Shown here: one piece after another, positions 1 to 8,244 of the stretch
Position numbering within the stretch: position 1 is the first letter of the stretch
Layout of the letters: the number at the start of each line of letters is the position of its first letter
Assembly (NCBI GenBank): GCA_947503555.1
Contig: CANNEE010000022.1
Coordinates: 1 to 49,771 of the forward strand
Direction of reading: 5' to 3'
Length of the DNA: 49,771 nt
From: an uncultured Shewanella sp.
GTDB taxonomy: Bacteria; Pseudomonadota; Gammaproteobacteria; Enterobacterales; Shewanellaceae
The notes under the pieces: model-generated
Told to the model about the DNA's origin: nothing
The model's database searches: none
Seen by the model: the letters and a program-made list of their open reading frames with translations, nothing else
Made by a program: the position numbers and the translations under genes

Positions 1-1221
1 CTCTACTCAGGAAAAAGCACTGTCTATAGCGGCAAGCTGCACTATGGTCAGCTCTCCCAAGACCAAGCTTTAGTCACGTCAGGTTATGGCTATCAACTGC
101 CTAGTGAAGCCTATGATGGTAAGGTTGATATCACTGGACTGAATCTTAAGGCCGTATCTCGTGTTAGCTCTGGGCTGCGCTTGACCGCCAGCTATGACTA
201 CCGTGATAGAGACAATAAGACTCAGGTACAAGAGTGGACCCAAATCAGCATTAACAATGTTAATGGTCAAGCTGTCTATAACACGCCCTATGATATCACC
301 ACCCATAGAGCTAAGTTAGCGGCGAACTATCGCATCGCCAGTGGCATTAAGCTGTTAGGCGGTTATGACTATCGTCAGGATGAGCGTAACTACAGCGACC
401 GCGAAACTACAGATGAACACAAGCTGTGGGCTAAGCTTCAGCTCAATAACCTACAGATGTGGAATCTTTGGTTAAAAGGGGAGCTTGCCAAACGCGATGG
501 TAGTGCTTATCAAGCTTCTAAGTTGACCTCATCTGAGAACAACAGCTTACTAAGAAAGTACAACCTTGCCGATAGAAGTCGCACTAAAGTGACTGCTGGT
601 ATCACTCATACGCCGACCGATGCGCTCAGCTTAGATTTGAATCTTGGCTATGCCATGGATGACTATGATGAGACTCAAATCGGACTCACTGAGTCTGAAA
701 GCCTCAATCTAGATGCCAGTATGAACTATATGGTTAGCAATGATGTTGACCTTAGCCTTTACTACAGCATGCAGACGATAGATTCAGAGCAGGCTGGTAG
801 CAATAACTTCAGTGCTCTTAGCGCAAGCGGTAATAATTGGGCTAATTGGAACGCCGAGATTGAAGACAGCATAGATGTGATAGGTCTAGGCCTTAGCTAT
901 CGCAATCTGATGGAGAATAAGCTAGCCCTAGGGTTAGATTACAACTATTCAGATTCTGATAGTAATACCCGCGTCAGCCAAGGGCTAACCGGCGATTACG
1001 GTGAGTATTTTGCTAAGGTGCATAACCTCAACCTCTACGCTCAATATCAAGCCAGTGCCAACACGGCACTACGCTTTGACTACAAGCTAGAGAATTATGA
1101 AGACAATGATGCCGCCAGTGACATCGCTCCCGATGCTATCTGGAATGTGGTTGGCTTTGGCAGCAACAGCCATGACTACAAAGCTCATCTGTTTATGATC
1201 AGTGTGAGTTATCGGCTCTAG
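1..1221 (+). CDS. MtrB/PioB-family decaheme-associated outer membrane protein, 5' end missing
   Basis: The frame is open from the first base to a TAG at 1219-1221, so about 406 C-terminal residues are present and the gene starts before the window. The protein is a run of amphipathic beta strands separated by polar Asp/Asn/Ser-rich turns, with no long hydrophobic helix, and it ends in a membrane-strand-like tail (ISVSYRL). This is the pattern of the MtrB/PioB barrels, which sheath a periplasmic decaheme cytochrome and let electrons cross the outer membrane. The N-terminal CXXC motif and any neighbouring mtrA/mtrC-like cytochrome genes would lie upstream of the window, so the exact paralogue (MtrB, MtrE or DmsF type) cannot be decided. 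The family assignment is by recognition and is fairly sure. Confidence 0.8.
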   Translation, partial: LYSGKSTVYSGKLHYGQLSQDQALVTSGYGYQLPSEAYDGKVDITGLNLKAVSRVSSGLRLTASYDYRDRDNKTQVQEWTQISINNVNGQAVYNTPYDITTHRAKLAANYRIASGIKLLGGYDYRQDERNYSDRETTDEHKLWAKLQLNNLQMWNLWLKGELAKRDGSAYQASKLTSSENNSLLRKYNLADRSRTKVTAGITHTPTDALSLDLNLGYAMDDYDETQIGLTESESLNLDASMNYMVSNDVDLSLYYSMQTIDSEQAGSNNFSALSASGNNWANWNAEIEDSIDVIGLGLSYRNLMENKLALGLDYNYSDSDSNTRVSQGLTGDYGEYFAKVHNLNLYAQYQASANTALRFDYKLENYEDNDAASDIAPDAIWNVVGFGSNSHDYKAHLFMISVSYRL

Positions 1222-1242
1222 TTAGTGAGCCGAGTTAATTAG

Positions 1243-1279
1243 AAGTTAGGGCTTGCGGGTATGCAAGCCCTAACTTTTT
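1243..1279 (+). terminator. Rho-independent terminator after the mtrB-like gene
   Basis: A perfect 14-bp stem (1243-1256 with 1263-1276) with a 6-nt loop is followed by a short T run, 21 bases after the mtrB-like stop codon. Confidence 0.9.
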
Positions 1280-1361
1280 GTAATAATTAAGGCTTTGATG
1301 ATTTTTCGCTGTTTTCTCTGATTGTTAAACCGCTATCTTTCATATTTTATTTCTAATTAAA

Positions 1362-1422
1362 TCGAAATATATCTTGACGCAAAAGTAATCTGACATTATA
1401 TTTCGAACAAACTGGAAATATA
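1362..1422 (+). promoter_or_regulatory. Promoter and repeated operator half-sites of the metal-efflux permease
   Basis: TTGACG (1374-1379) and TATATT (1397-1402) are 17 bp apart, a near-consensus sigma70 promoter. The half-site GAAATATA occurs three times: forward at 1364-1371, inverted at 1397-1404 (covering the -10) and forward at 1415-1422. Copies 1 and 2 form a 10-bp inverted repeat, and copies 2 and 3 an 8-bp inverted repeat with a 10-nt spacer. The arrangement suits repression by a dimeric winged-helix regulator, most simply the ArsR-type protein encoded at 2660-2959; that link is inferred. Confidence 0.7.
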
Positions 1423-1445
1423 AAATTGATTATGTGAGGTTAACA

Positions 1446-2552
1446 ATGAGTCCTGAAATGCTCAATATGATAAAAGAAGCGGCAGATATGTTTGTGTTCC
1501 TTGCCGCTGAGCTGACGATACTCTTTCTTGTTATTAGCTACCTTGTGGGCGTACTACAAGATTTTATTACACCTGAGAAAATACAGTCGATACTGAGTTC
1601 GCGTAATGGTAAAGGCTATATTATTTCTGCGCTATTAGGTTCGATTACGCCATTTTGTTCATGCTCGACTATTCCATTCTTAAAAGGGTTGTTAAGAGCA
1701 AGAGCGGGTTTTGGGCCTATGATGGTATTCCTATTCTCTAGTCCTTTGCTGAACCCTATTATCATAGGGTTATTCGTGGTCACCTTTGGTATTGAAGTTG
1801 CCGTATTTTACTTCCTTGTTGCCATGGTGGTAGCCGTTGTTGCAGGTTACACATTGGAGAAATTGGGTTTTGAACGCTATGTGAAGCCTGAAGCCTATGA
1901 AATGGCGAATGAGCCAACTAGCTGCTGTGACTCAAAGCCAGCGCCTGTTAAGCAAACCAGTTGTTGTGACACTCAAACAAAGCCTGTGGTTGAAAGTACA
2001 AGCTGCTGTGCTGAGACACCTAAGGTAGCGGCGGTTGCCCCTAAGTTAGAAGCGGCTTGCTGTGGTGATGGTGGTGCTAATGTAGAAGCTAAGCCTACTT
2101 CATGCTGTGATACTGAGTCACAAGCGCCTGTGAAGGAGGATAGCCGTTGGATGCGCATCTGGCGCGCAACTTGGAAAGATTTTAAGCAAGTTTTCCCATA
2201 CTTATTGCTAGGTATTACATTAGGTGCATTTATCTATGGCTTTATGCCGGCAGATCTTATCGCACAGTATGCAGGTGCGGAGAACTGGTATGCGATTCCT
2301 GTTGCGGCAGTGATTGGTATTCCACTTTATATTCGCGCTGAAGCCGTGATTCCTCTCAGTGCTGCACTAGTGGCAAAAGGGATGGCATTGGGTTCTGTGA
2401 TGGCCTTGATAATCGGTAGTGCAGGTGCCAGTTTAACTGAGGTAATTCTGTTGAAAGCTATTTTTAAAAATCAGATGATTGCAGCTTTCCTTGTCGTAAT
2501 TCTTGGCATGGCAGTAGGTGCAGGTTACCTATACACCTTTATCTTTGGCTAA
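1446..2552 (+). CDS. SO_0444-family Cu/Zn efflux permease (ArsP/DUF318-like) with Cys-pair loop
   Basis: A 368-residue polytopic inner-membrane permease of the PF03773-type (DUF318/ArsP) family. Two hydrophobic halves flank a hydrophilic central segment, roughly residues 145-235. The first half carries the TPFCSCST motif (Cys71, Cys73). The central segment holds five Cys pairs (160-161, 173-174, 187-188, 205-206, 220-221), four of them in TSCC or STSCC context, separated by Pro/Lys/Glu-rich linkers. This looks like a cytosolic metal-collecting loop feeding an exporter. Members of this subfamily in Shewanella are annotated as copper/zinc efflux transporters. I start at ATG 1446, which has GAGG at 1436-1439 in front of it; a GTG at 1434 overlaps that Shine-Dalgarno. 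An ArsR-type regulator gene follows. Confidence 0.85.
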   Translation: MSPEMLNMIKEAADMFVFLAAELTILFLVISYLVGVLQDFITPEKIQSILSSRNGKGYIISALLGSITPFCSCSTIPFLKGLLRARAGFGPMMVFLFSSPLLNPIIIGLFVVTFGIEVAVFYFLVAMVVAVVAGYTLEKLGFERYVKPEAYEMANEPTSCCDSKPAPVKQTSCCDTQTKPVVESTSCCAETPKVAAVAPKLEAACCGDGGANVEAKPTSCCDTESQAPVKEDSRWMRIWRATWKDFKQVFPYLLLGITLGAFIYGFMPADLIAQYAGAENWYAIPVAAVIGIPLYIRAEAVIPLSAALVAKGMALGSVMALIIGSAGASLTEVILLKAIFKNQMIAAFLVVILGMAVGAGYLYTFIFG

Positions 2553-2564
2553 AGCCATTACTTA

Positions 2565-2603
2565 TGATTAAGCCGTTGAACAGAGTCAACGGCTTAATCA
2601 TTT
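2565..2603. terminator. Perfect 15-bp hairpin between permease and regulator
   Basis: 2565-2579 pairs perfectly with 2586-2600 around a 6-nt loop, followed by TTT. It lies 13 bases after the permease stop, so the regulator downstream probably has its own promoter or receives only readthrough. Confidence 0.8.
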
Positions 2604-2659
2604 GAGTTGAAAGTTTATATTGTCTAGAATCGAGCTACTTATTATTCAGGCCTTAAATT

Positions 2660-2959
2660 ATGAATATCGATCTTGTTGCCAACGCACTAAAAGAATTAGG
2701 ACATCCTACTCGCTTAGCAATATATAAATGTGCTGTAAGAGCCGGCTTTCAGGGCATTGCCGTTGGTAAGATCCAAGAGCAATTACAGATTCCTGGCTCA
2801 ACCTTATCTCATCATATTTCCGGTTTGGTTTCGGCAGGCTTGTTGAGTCAACGCCGAGAGGGACGAATACTTTATTGTGTTGCTGAGTACGCTACTTTGG
2901 ATTCAGTGATCGATTTTCTTAAGGAAGAATGTTGTTTCGATGAAAGCTGTGAGAGTTAG
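2660..2959 (+). CDS. ArsR/SmtB-family metal-responsive transcriptional regulator
   Basis: A 99-residue protein made of a single winged-helix domain. The recognition-helix segment (SGSTLSHHISGLVSAGLL type, about residues 46-62) and the following wing (RREGRILYC) are typical of ArsR repressors, which leave DNA when they bind a metal or metalloid. Candidate ligands are Cys24, Cys73 and a C-terminal cluster Cys91, Cys92 and Cys97; the classical alpha-3 CXC pair of ArsR is not visible. It sits 107 bases behind the Cys-rich permease, so it most likely controls that gene through the GAAATATA half-sites at 1364-1422. Which metal it senses cannot be read from the sequence. Confidence 0.88.
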   Translation: MNIDLVANALKELGHPTRLAIYKCAVRAGFQGIAVGKIQEQLQIPGSTLSHHISGLVSAGLLSQRREGRILYCVAEYATLDSVIDFLKEECCFDESCES

Positions 2960-2989
2960 ATTAAGCTACCGACTCAAAGCCATTTAATG

Positions 2990-3020
2990 AAAGAAGCCCG
3001 CTCAATGAGTGGGCTTCTTT
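2990..3020. terminator. Bidirectional terminator between the ArsR-type gene and degS
   Basis: 2990-3004 pairs with 3006-3020 over 15 positions with one G-T mismatch (in practice a shorter stem with a 5-7 nt loop). It has an A-rich left flank and T-rich right flank, and serves two convergent genes. Confidence 0.85.
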
Positions 3021-3044
3021 GCATTTGCTTGTTACTACTTTAGA

Positions 3045-4121
3045 TTAGTTATAGATGATAGGTTTTTCACCTACCACTACCGGCACCTGATAAGAGTTCC
3101 CCTGACGTATTACCGTGAGCGTGATTTGAGTGCCGGGTGTAGTCTCGGCAATTCTATCCATTAGCATTTCAACATTGGGTATCTGCTCATTCTCTATGGC
3201 GGTAATCAGATCCCTTGCTCTGATTTGAGCTTTATCCGCTGGGCCGTTAGGTTCTACGCCTGTGACGATAACCCCTTGTACTTCTGGGAAGTTAAGAATT
3301 TGTGCCATTACTGGACTAATAGCGTCGCCTGAGATACCTAGTGCGCCACGAATGACTCGCCCGTCTTTAATGAGCTTATTCATGATGCTGTATGCAAGCG
3401 GTGTTGGAATGGCAAAGTTAATCCCGTGATTGCCATTGTCGCTACCGACTTTAAATGCTGCTGTGTTGATACCGATTAAACCACCTTGAGTATCGATAAG
3501 TGCGCCACCCGAGTTGCCTTCATTAATCGCCGCATCTGTCTGTAGAAAGTCTAAATAACCAGAGCTGAGGCCGTTACGGCCTGTGGCACTAATAATCCCC
3601 TGAGTAATGGTCTGTCCTAAGTTATAGGGATTACCAATAGCTAGCACAACATCGCCCACTTGAGGAGTGGTTTTAAGATTAATTGGCACTATGGGTAGGT
3701 TATTACCTTCAATCTTGAGTACCGCAAGATCGGTATCGGGATCTGAGCCAACCACCTCTGAGGTAAATTTACGGCCATCTTGCAGTGCAACCACAATCTC
3801 ATCAGCCGACTTAATGACATGATAGTTGGTAAGAATATAGCCTTGTTTCGCCATGATAACCCCTGAACCCAGGCCTTGTAGGCTGCTTGGATTGAGTGGC
3901 CGACGTTGATTAACGCTAAGGTTATAGATATTGACTACAGCAGGGGCCGCTTTGCGCACAGCAGAAGCAAAAGAGAGCTCGCTGCCCTTTTGCTGATTTT
4001 GGCTAAATAAATTAGTAGTGAGTTTCCCTTGATTAATTGATGTTGCCACAATAAAAATCGCCGCCATCATAAGGCCTAACAGTACGGCTTTTCCTATATA
4101 TAACAAGATATCTTTCATCAT
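3045..4121 (-). CDS. degS: Site-2-like regulated endoprotease DegS (sigma-E pathway)
   Basis: Inner-membrane-anchored trypsin-like protease that senses misfolded outer-membrane proteins through its PDZ domain and makes the first cut in RseA, releasing sigma-E. From the start used here: one N-terminal membrane segment (about residues 6-28), protease domain with triad His101 (TNYHV), Asp131 (DTDLAV) and Ser204 (GNSGGA), and a single PDZ domain (about 265-350). An in-frame ATG at 4151 would add 10 residues. Neither start has a convincing Shine-Dalgarno; I prefer the inner Met pair because 358 residues and the triad spacing fit E. coli DegS better. It lies downstream of degQ on the same strand, as in E. 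coli, but a terminator at 4233-4262 separates them. Confidence 0.93.
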   Translation of the reverse strand: MMKDILLYIGKAVLLGLMMAAIFIVATSINQGKLTTNLFSQNQQKGSELSFASAVRKAAPAVVNIYNLSVNQRRPLNPSSLQGLGSGVIMAKQGYILTNYHVIKSADEIVVALQDGRKFTSEVVGSDPDTDLAVLKIEGNNLPIVPINLKTTPQVGDVVLAIGNPYNLGQTITQGIISATGRNGLSSGYLDFLQTDAAINEGNSGGALIDTQGGLIGINTAAFKVGSDNGNHGINFAIPTPLAYSIMNKLIKDGRVIRGALGISGDAISPVMAQILNFPEVQGVIVTGVEPNGPADKAQIRARDLITAIENEQIPNVEMLMDRIAETTPGTQITLTVIRQGNSYQVPVVVGEKPIIYN

Positions 4122-4232
4122 AATATTGAGCTGTCTAATCAAGGGAGCCATAGATTAACATGATTCTAGATAAATCATTATGATTATGTTCAGTAAGACA
4201 GTGATTTAGCTTATTAGAAATGTTTATACATG

Positions 4233-4262
4233 AAAAAAGGAAGGCCTCAGCCTTCCTTTTAA
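4233..4262 (-). terminator. Terminator downstream of degQ
   Basis: An 11-bp perfect stem (4235-4245 with 4250-4260) around a CTCA loop is followed by six Ts on the minus strand. It closes the degQ transcript before degS. Confidence 0.85.
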
Positions 4263-4286
4263 TTAGGTCGTTTACTGTCAGTTAAC

Positions 4287-5639
4287 TTATCTAAGAACTA
4301 AGTAAAGCTGAGTGTTATCGCGACGAATTTTCAGTGCCGCTGTGCCTTTTTTATCTTTTAAAATCTTTTTAAGTGATTTTAGGTTCTTTACCTTAGTGCG
4401 GTTTACGCCAACGATGAGATCGCCCTCTTGTAAGCCATTAGCTGCAGCGGGAGAGCCTTGGGCTACTGATTCAATGCGGACGCCTGAATTGGTATTTTCT
4501 AGGGCTGCACCTGCGAGCATAGGATGAACCGCGCCTGCAGAAGCTTCCTTATTTTGATTCGCTTCACCAAGAGTGACTTTAACGGTTTCTTCATCGCCAT
4601 CACGAATCAAACCTAAAGTGACTTTTGCTCCGGCGCCTAAAGTGCCCACTTTGGCTCTAAGCTCTTGGAAGCTTTTTATCTTGCGACCATTGATGTGGGT
4701 AATGACATCACCCGCCTTGATACCGCCCTTATCGGCAGCGCTGTCTGGCATCACTTCGTTAACAAAGCCACCATGTTGGCTATCTAAGCCAAAGGCCTCA
4801 GCGAGCTTTTTATCGAGATCGCGACCCGAGATGCCGAGTACACCGCGGCGGACTTCGCCATGCTCGATGATCTGCTTCACTAGGTTGTGAGCCATATTGG
4901 CAGGAATTGCAAAACCTATACCTACGTTGCCGCCGCCTGGGCCAACAATTGCGGTGTTAATACCGATAAGTTCACCCTTGAGGTTAACGAGTGCGCCACC
5001 AGAGTTACCACTGTTAATGGCGGCATCGGTCTGAATAAAGTTTTCCAATCTTTCGATACCAAGACCGCTACGACCTAGCGCACTTACGATGCCGGAAGTA
5101 ACTGTTTGGCCTAGACCAAACGGGTTACCAATAGCTACGGCAAAGTCGCCGACTCTAAGCTGATCCGAGTTAGCTGATTTGACTTCAACTAGGTTATCGG
5201 CTTCGATTTGCAGTAGAGCGATATCGGATTCAGCATCTTTGCCTATTAATTTCGCCTCGATTTCGCGGCCATCGTGCAAACCAATAAGAATTTCATCAGC
5301 ACCATCGATGACATGGTTATTGGTGACAATATAGCCTTCATCGGCATCGATAATGACACCTGAACCTAGGCCTCTAAATGGTTTTTCTTGAACATGCTCC
5401 TGAGGGGCATTGGGGCCGAAGAAGTAACGGAACATATCCGGCACTTTTTGTTTGGAAACGCGACTTCCCGATACCGCGACCGACACTACACCTGGTGCAG
5501 TGCGCTCAAGCATAGGGGCAAGGCTAGGCATAGATTGACCATTGACAGCTTGAGGTAAGGCGGCACTTGATACTGCTGGCATCATGGTCAGAGTTGCGCT
5601 CAGAATAGCGGCTGACAATAGGGAAAATTTTGTCTTCAT
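4287..5639 (-). CDS. degQ: Periplasmic serine endoprotease/chaperone DegQ (DegP/HtrA family)
   Basis: A 450-residue HtrA protease that degrades unfolded periplasmic proteins. It begins with a Sec signal peptide ending near residue 26 (AVSSA). The protease domain carries His109 (TNNHV), Asp139 (ESDIALL) and Ser213 (GNSGGA), and two PDZ domains follow (about 270-365 and 375-448). The short LA-type loop and total length match DegQ better than DegP. A sigma-E-like promoter lies at 5693-5720. The order zapG-degQ-degS is the same as in E. coli. Confidence 0.94.
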   Translation of the reverse strand: MKTKFSLLSAAILSATLTMMPAVSSAALPQAVNGQSMPSLAPMLERTAPGVVSVAVSGSRVSKQKVPDMFRYFFGPNAPQEHVQEKPFRGLGSGVIIDADEGYIVTNNHVIDGADEILIGLHDGREIEAKLIGKDAESDIALLQIEADNLVEVKSANSDQLRVGDFAVAIGNPFGLGQTVTSGIVSALGRSGLGIERLENFIQTDAAINSGNSGGALVNLKGELIGINTAIVGPGGGNVGIGFAIPANMAHNLVKQIIEHGEVRRGVLGISGRDLDKKLAEAFGLDSQHGGFVNEVMPDSAADKGGIKAGDVITHINGRKIKSFQELRAKVGTLGAGAKVTLGLIRDGDEETVKVTLGEANQNKEASAGAVHPMLAGAALENTNSGVRIESVAQGSPAAANGLQEGDLIVGVNRTKVKNLKSLKKILKDKKGTAALKIRRDNTQLYLVLR

Positions 5640-5692
5640 AAATTCAATACTCCAAATTCGCGTTCAAAGGCTTGATCAGCCTTGGTAATAAA

Positions 5693-5720
5693 TCCGACCT
5701 ATAGAGGTTTGAAAAAGTTC
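5693..5720 (-). promoter_or_regulatory. Putative sigma-E promoter of degQ
   Basis: Reading the minus strand, GAACTT (5715-5720) is followed after 17 nt by TCGGA (5693-5697), close to the GAACTT-N16-TCTGA form of sigma-E promoters such as that of E. coli degP. The -10 element is 53 nt before the degQ ATG. This would place degQ under the response that DegS triggers. The spacer is one base longer than usual. Confidence 0.5.
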
Positions 5721-5745
5721 AGCCTTTTTTAACAAAGGTAAAGGC

Positions 5746-6114
5746 CTATGTTGCATTTTTATCCAGGTTTTCCTCTGCAGATTTCGTCTTTTCATCTATC
5801 GTGGGAATGAGTTTGTCATTCATATCTATGCTTGAGGTTGGGAGTTGAGACTTAGGATTTTCCAGCAGGCTTGTATTGGCTTCATTCCAATGCTCATTAA
5901 CCTTGTCGATCTGTTCATTCAGGCTTACGAGTAGTTTTCTATGTTGTGAGATGCTGTCGCTAACATCTTGTTTATACTGGCTTAGCTCTAACTTTGCCTG
6001 CTCTAGTTCATCATTGGTTTGTTGACAGTTTTGATTACGACTTAACAAGCTTCTGCCTATATAACCTAGGATGATTCCTATAATAAATGCGGCAAAAATC
6101 AGTGGCCAATCCAT
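5746..6114 (-). CDS. zapG: ZapG/YhcB-family inner membrane protein (DUF1043)
   Basis: A 122-residue protein with one N-terminal membrane helix (about residues 4-22) followed by a cytoplasmic coiled-coil rich in Glu, Gln and Lys (about 30-80) and a low-complexity polar tail. This is the layout of YhcB/ZapG, which links cell-envelope growth and division in E. coli. Its position between zapE and degQ matches E. coli and supports the call. The start is ATG 6114, whose Met-Asp-Trp opening leads straight into the membrane helix. Confidence 0.85.
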   Translation of the reverse strand: MDWPLIFAAFIIGIILGYIGRSLLSRNQNCQQTNDELEQAKLELSQYKQDVSDSISQHRKLLVSLNEQIDKVNEHWNEANTSLLENPKSQLPTSSIDMNDKLIPTIDEKTKSAEENLDKNAT

Positions 6115-6411
6115 ATCAAAATTCCTCTATGACTGCTAAATAAAAAGGGAAGTGAAAATTGTATCTCGTATTTACTGACTATAAGCTGAAAATAATTGCG
6201 ATAAAAATGTTTCAAAGTATTAATTCAGTAAAATTGGTTGATAATTTTTTAGTATCTAGTTGTTTGTTAATGGTTTGTTTCATTTTTCAGACTTTATATC
6301 AAAGTAAGTAATCACTCGACTTTAGACGATAGTCGCTTAATGTTTCTTGGTCGCCAATAGCGTGTTACCATCGGCAAAATTTTGAAGATTGTCATAAAGA
6401 GAGTATTAACC

Positions 6412-7521
6412 GTGTCCCACCTCACGCCATGGCAGCATTATCAACAAGATCTTACTCGCGAAGATTTCTCCCATGATTTAGCCCAAGAAAATGCTGTGAA
6501 AGCCTTACAAAGGGTATTTGATGAGTTAAATCCTCCTAAGCAGGAGCAAAGTACTTGGGGGCGTATCGCTTCGCTGTTTGCAACAAAGCCAGAAGTGAGT
6601 GTGCAAGGGCTCTATTTGTGGGGAGGCGTAGGCCGAGGCAAAACCTACCTAATGGATACCTTCTATGAAGCCTTGCCGGGGCAGCGCAAGTTAAGGGCTC
6701 ACTTTCACCGCTTTATGCATCAACTCCATCAACAACTTGATGACATTAAAGGCACGCAAGACCCTCTGTTGGTGATAGCGAAACAGATGGCGGCTAAGTA
6801 TCAGATTATCTGTTTCGATGAGTTTTTCGTCTCTGATATTACCGATGCCATGTTATTAGGAACACTATTTGAAGCGCTATTTGCTGAAGGTGTGGTTTTG
6901 GTGGCGACCTCAAATATCATTCCTGATGATCTTTATAAGAATGGCCTGCAAAGAGCAAGGTTCCTGCCTGCCATCGCCCTGATTAATCAACATTGCCAGG
7001 TGCTCAATGTCGATTCTGGAGTGGATTATCGGTTGCGAACACTGGAGCAGGCCGAGATTTACCACTATCCACTGGATGCTCAGGCACAGACCAACTTATT
7101 GGAGTACTTCGATAAGCTAGCGCCGGAGTCTGAGGTCAGTGATATGCCGATAGAAGTCGATGGACGTGGCATTCCTATTGTCAAACAGGCACAAGGCGTC
7201 TTGTTAGCGAACTTTAGAGCTTTGTGTGACGGTCCGCGAAGTCAACGTGATTATATGGAGCTAGCCCAGATGTATCATACTGTGCTGCTTAGCAGCGTGG
7301 AGCAGATGGGGCATGAGTCAACAGGGGACGATATCGCTCGCCGCTTCTTGGCTTTAGTCGATGAGTTCTATGAGCGTAATGTGAAGCTGATTATTTCCGC
7401 CGAAGTGGCACTAGAAGATATTTATACTCAGGGTCAACTAGAATTTGAGTTTAGACGTTGTCGCTCAAGGCTGATCGAGATGCAGTCCCATGACTACTTA
7501 GCCTTGGAGCATCTACCTTAG
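6412..7521 (+). CDS. zapE: Cell division ATPase ZapE (AFG1-like)
   Basis: A 369-residue AFG1-type AAA+ ATPase that in E. coli destabilises FtsZ polymers and is needed under stress conditions. Walker A is GGVGRGKT at residues 71-78 and Walker B IICFDEF at 132-138; sensor-type residues follow in VATSNIIPDDLY. I start at GTG 6412, preceded by AAGAGAG at 6398-6404, rather than the TTG at 6382, which would add 10 residues and has no ribosome binding site. It is divergent from zapG with 297 bases between them, which hold only AT-rich DNA and a weak hairpin at 6317-6335. Confidence 0.9.
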   Translation: MSHLTPWQHYQQDLTREDFSHDLAQENAVKALQRVFDELNPPKQEQSTWGRIASLFATKPEVSVQGLYLWGGVGRGKTYLMDTFYEALPGQRKLRAHFHRFMHQLHQQLDDIKGTQDPLLVIAKQMAAKYQIICFDEFFVSDITDAMLLGTLFEALFAEGVVLVATSNIIPDDLYKNGLQRARFLPAIALINQHCQVLNVDSGVDYRLRTLEQAEIYHYPLDAQAQTNLLEYFDKLAPESEVSDMPIEVDGRGIPIVKQAQGVLLANFRALCDGPRSQRDYMELAQMYHTVLLSSVEQMGHESTGDDIARRFLALVDEFYERNVKLIISAEVALEDIYTQGQLEFEFRRCRSRLIEMQSHDYLALEHLP

Positions 7522-7622
7522 TTTGCGCGTTATAAGCATCTACCTTATTTATCGCGTTATAATAGTGACGATAAGCTGGCGGATATAGACCATAAAAATT
7601 TTGCTTTATGGCTAAAAACTAG

Positions 7623-7651
7623 GTGATTTTTAGCTCATCTTTGTCTATAAT
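7623..7651 (+). promoter_or_regulatory. Promoter of rplM-rpsI
   Basis: A perfect TATAAT at 7646-7651 has only a weak -35 region around 7623-7629, and the bases after the -10 are GC-rich (CCGCC), as in growth-rate-controlled ribosomal promoters. Transcription would start near 7658, giving a leader of about 140 nt. Confidence 0.6.
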
Positions 7652-7657
7652 CCGCCA

Positions 7658-7800
7658 CCTGCCCACGTTACTCCACCGATTGGGTGGAAGTTGTAAAGCC
7701 AAATTTCTTTGCTCGAAGGGGCGGGGGATAGGCATTTTTGTGTTATTTGCAATTTCGCGAATAACATGTGAGACAGAATTTTAACTTTGGGTTTTTGTAA
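7658..7800 (+). promoter_or_regulatory. Structured 5' leader of rplM-rpsI, likely autoregulatory
   Basis: The leader contains a CCACC/GGTGG hairpin (7672-7686) and a 10-bp stem with one G-U pair (7741-7750 with 7757-7766, 6-nt loop). It ends at rplM with no good Shine-Dalgarno, only GGG at about 7789. In E. coli, L13 represses its own operon through the 5' leader, so a long structured leader with a poor ribosome binding site fits translational autoregulation. That the same holds here is inferred. Confidence 0.5.
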
Positions 7801-8229
7801 ATGAAGACTTTTACTGCTAAGCCAGAAACTGTAACTCGTGACTGGTATGTCGTTGACGCTGACGGCAAAACTTTGGGTCGTATCGCTACTGAAATTGCTA
7901 ACCGTCTACGCGGTAAGCATAAAGCTGAGTACACTCCTCACGTAGACACAGGTGACTACATCATCGTTATCAACGCTGAAAAAGTGACTGTGACTGGCAA
8001 CAAAGCAAAAGGCAAGACGTACTACTCGCACTCAGGCTTCCCTGGTGGCATTAAGCAAATCAGCTTCGAGAAGCTGCAGGCGCATAAGCCAGAAATGATC
8101 ATCGAGAAAGCAGTTAAGGGTATGTTACCAAAAGGTCCTTTGGGCCGCGCTATGTTCCGTAAGCTTAAAGTTTACACTGGCGCAGAACATAACCACGCTG
8201 CACAACAACCTCAAGTTCTTGATATCTAA
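7801..8229 (+). CDS. rplM: 50S ribosomal protein L13
   Basis: 142 residues, the normal length for L13, with the characteristic opening ([19 protein letters not shown]) and the [20 protein letters not shown] segment near the C-terminus. L13 binds 23S rRNA early in 50S assembly. It is co-transcribed with rpsI, 15 bases downstream. The ATG at 7801 has a very weak ribosome binding site, consistent with control through the leader. Confidence 0.98.
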   Translation: MKTFTAKPETVTRDWYVVDADGKTLGRIATEIANRLRGKHKAEYTPHVDTGDYIIVINAEKVTVTGNKAKGKTYYSHSGFPGGIKQISFEKLQAHKPEMIIEKAVKGMLPKGPLGRAMFRKLKVYTGAEHNHAAQQPQVLDI

Positions 8230-8244
8230 ACGGGAGTAAGCAAA

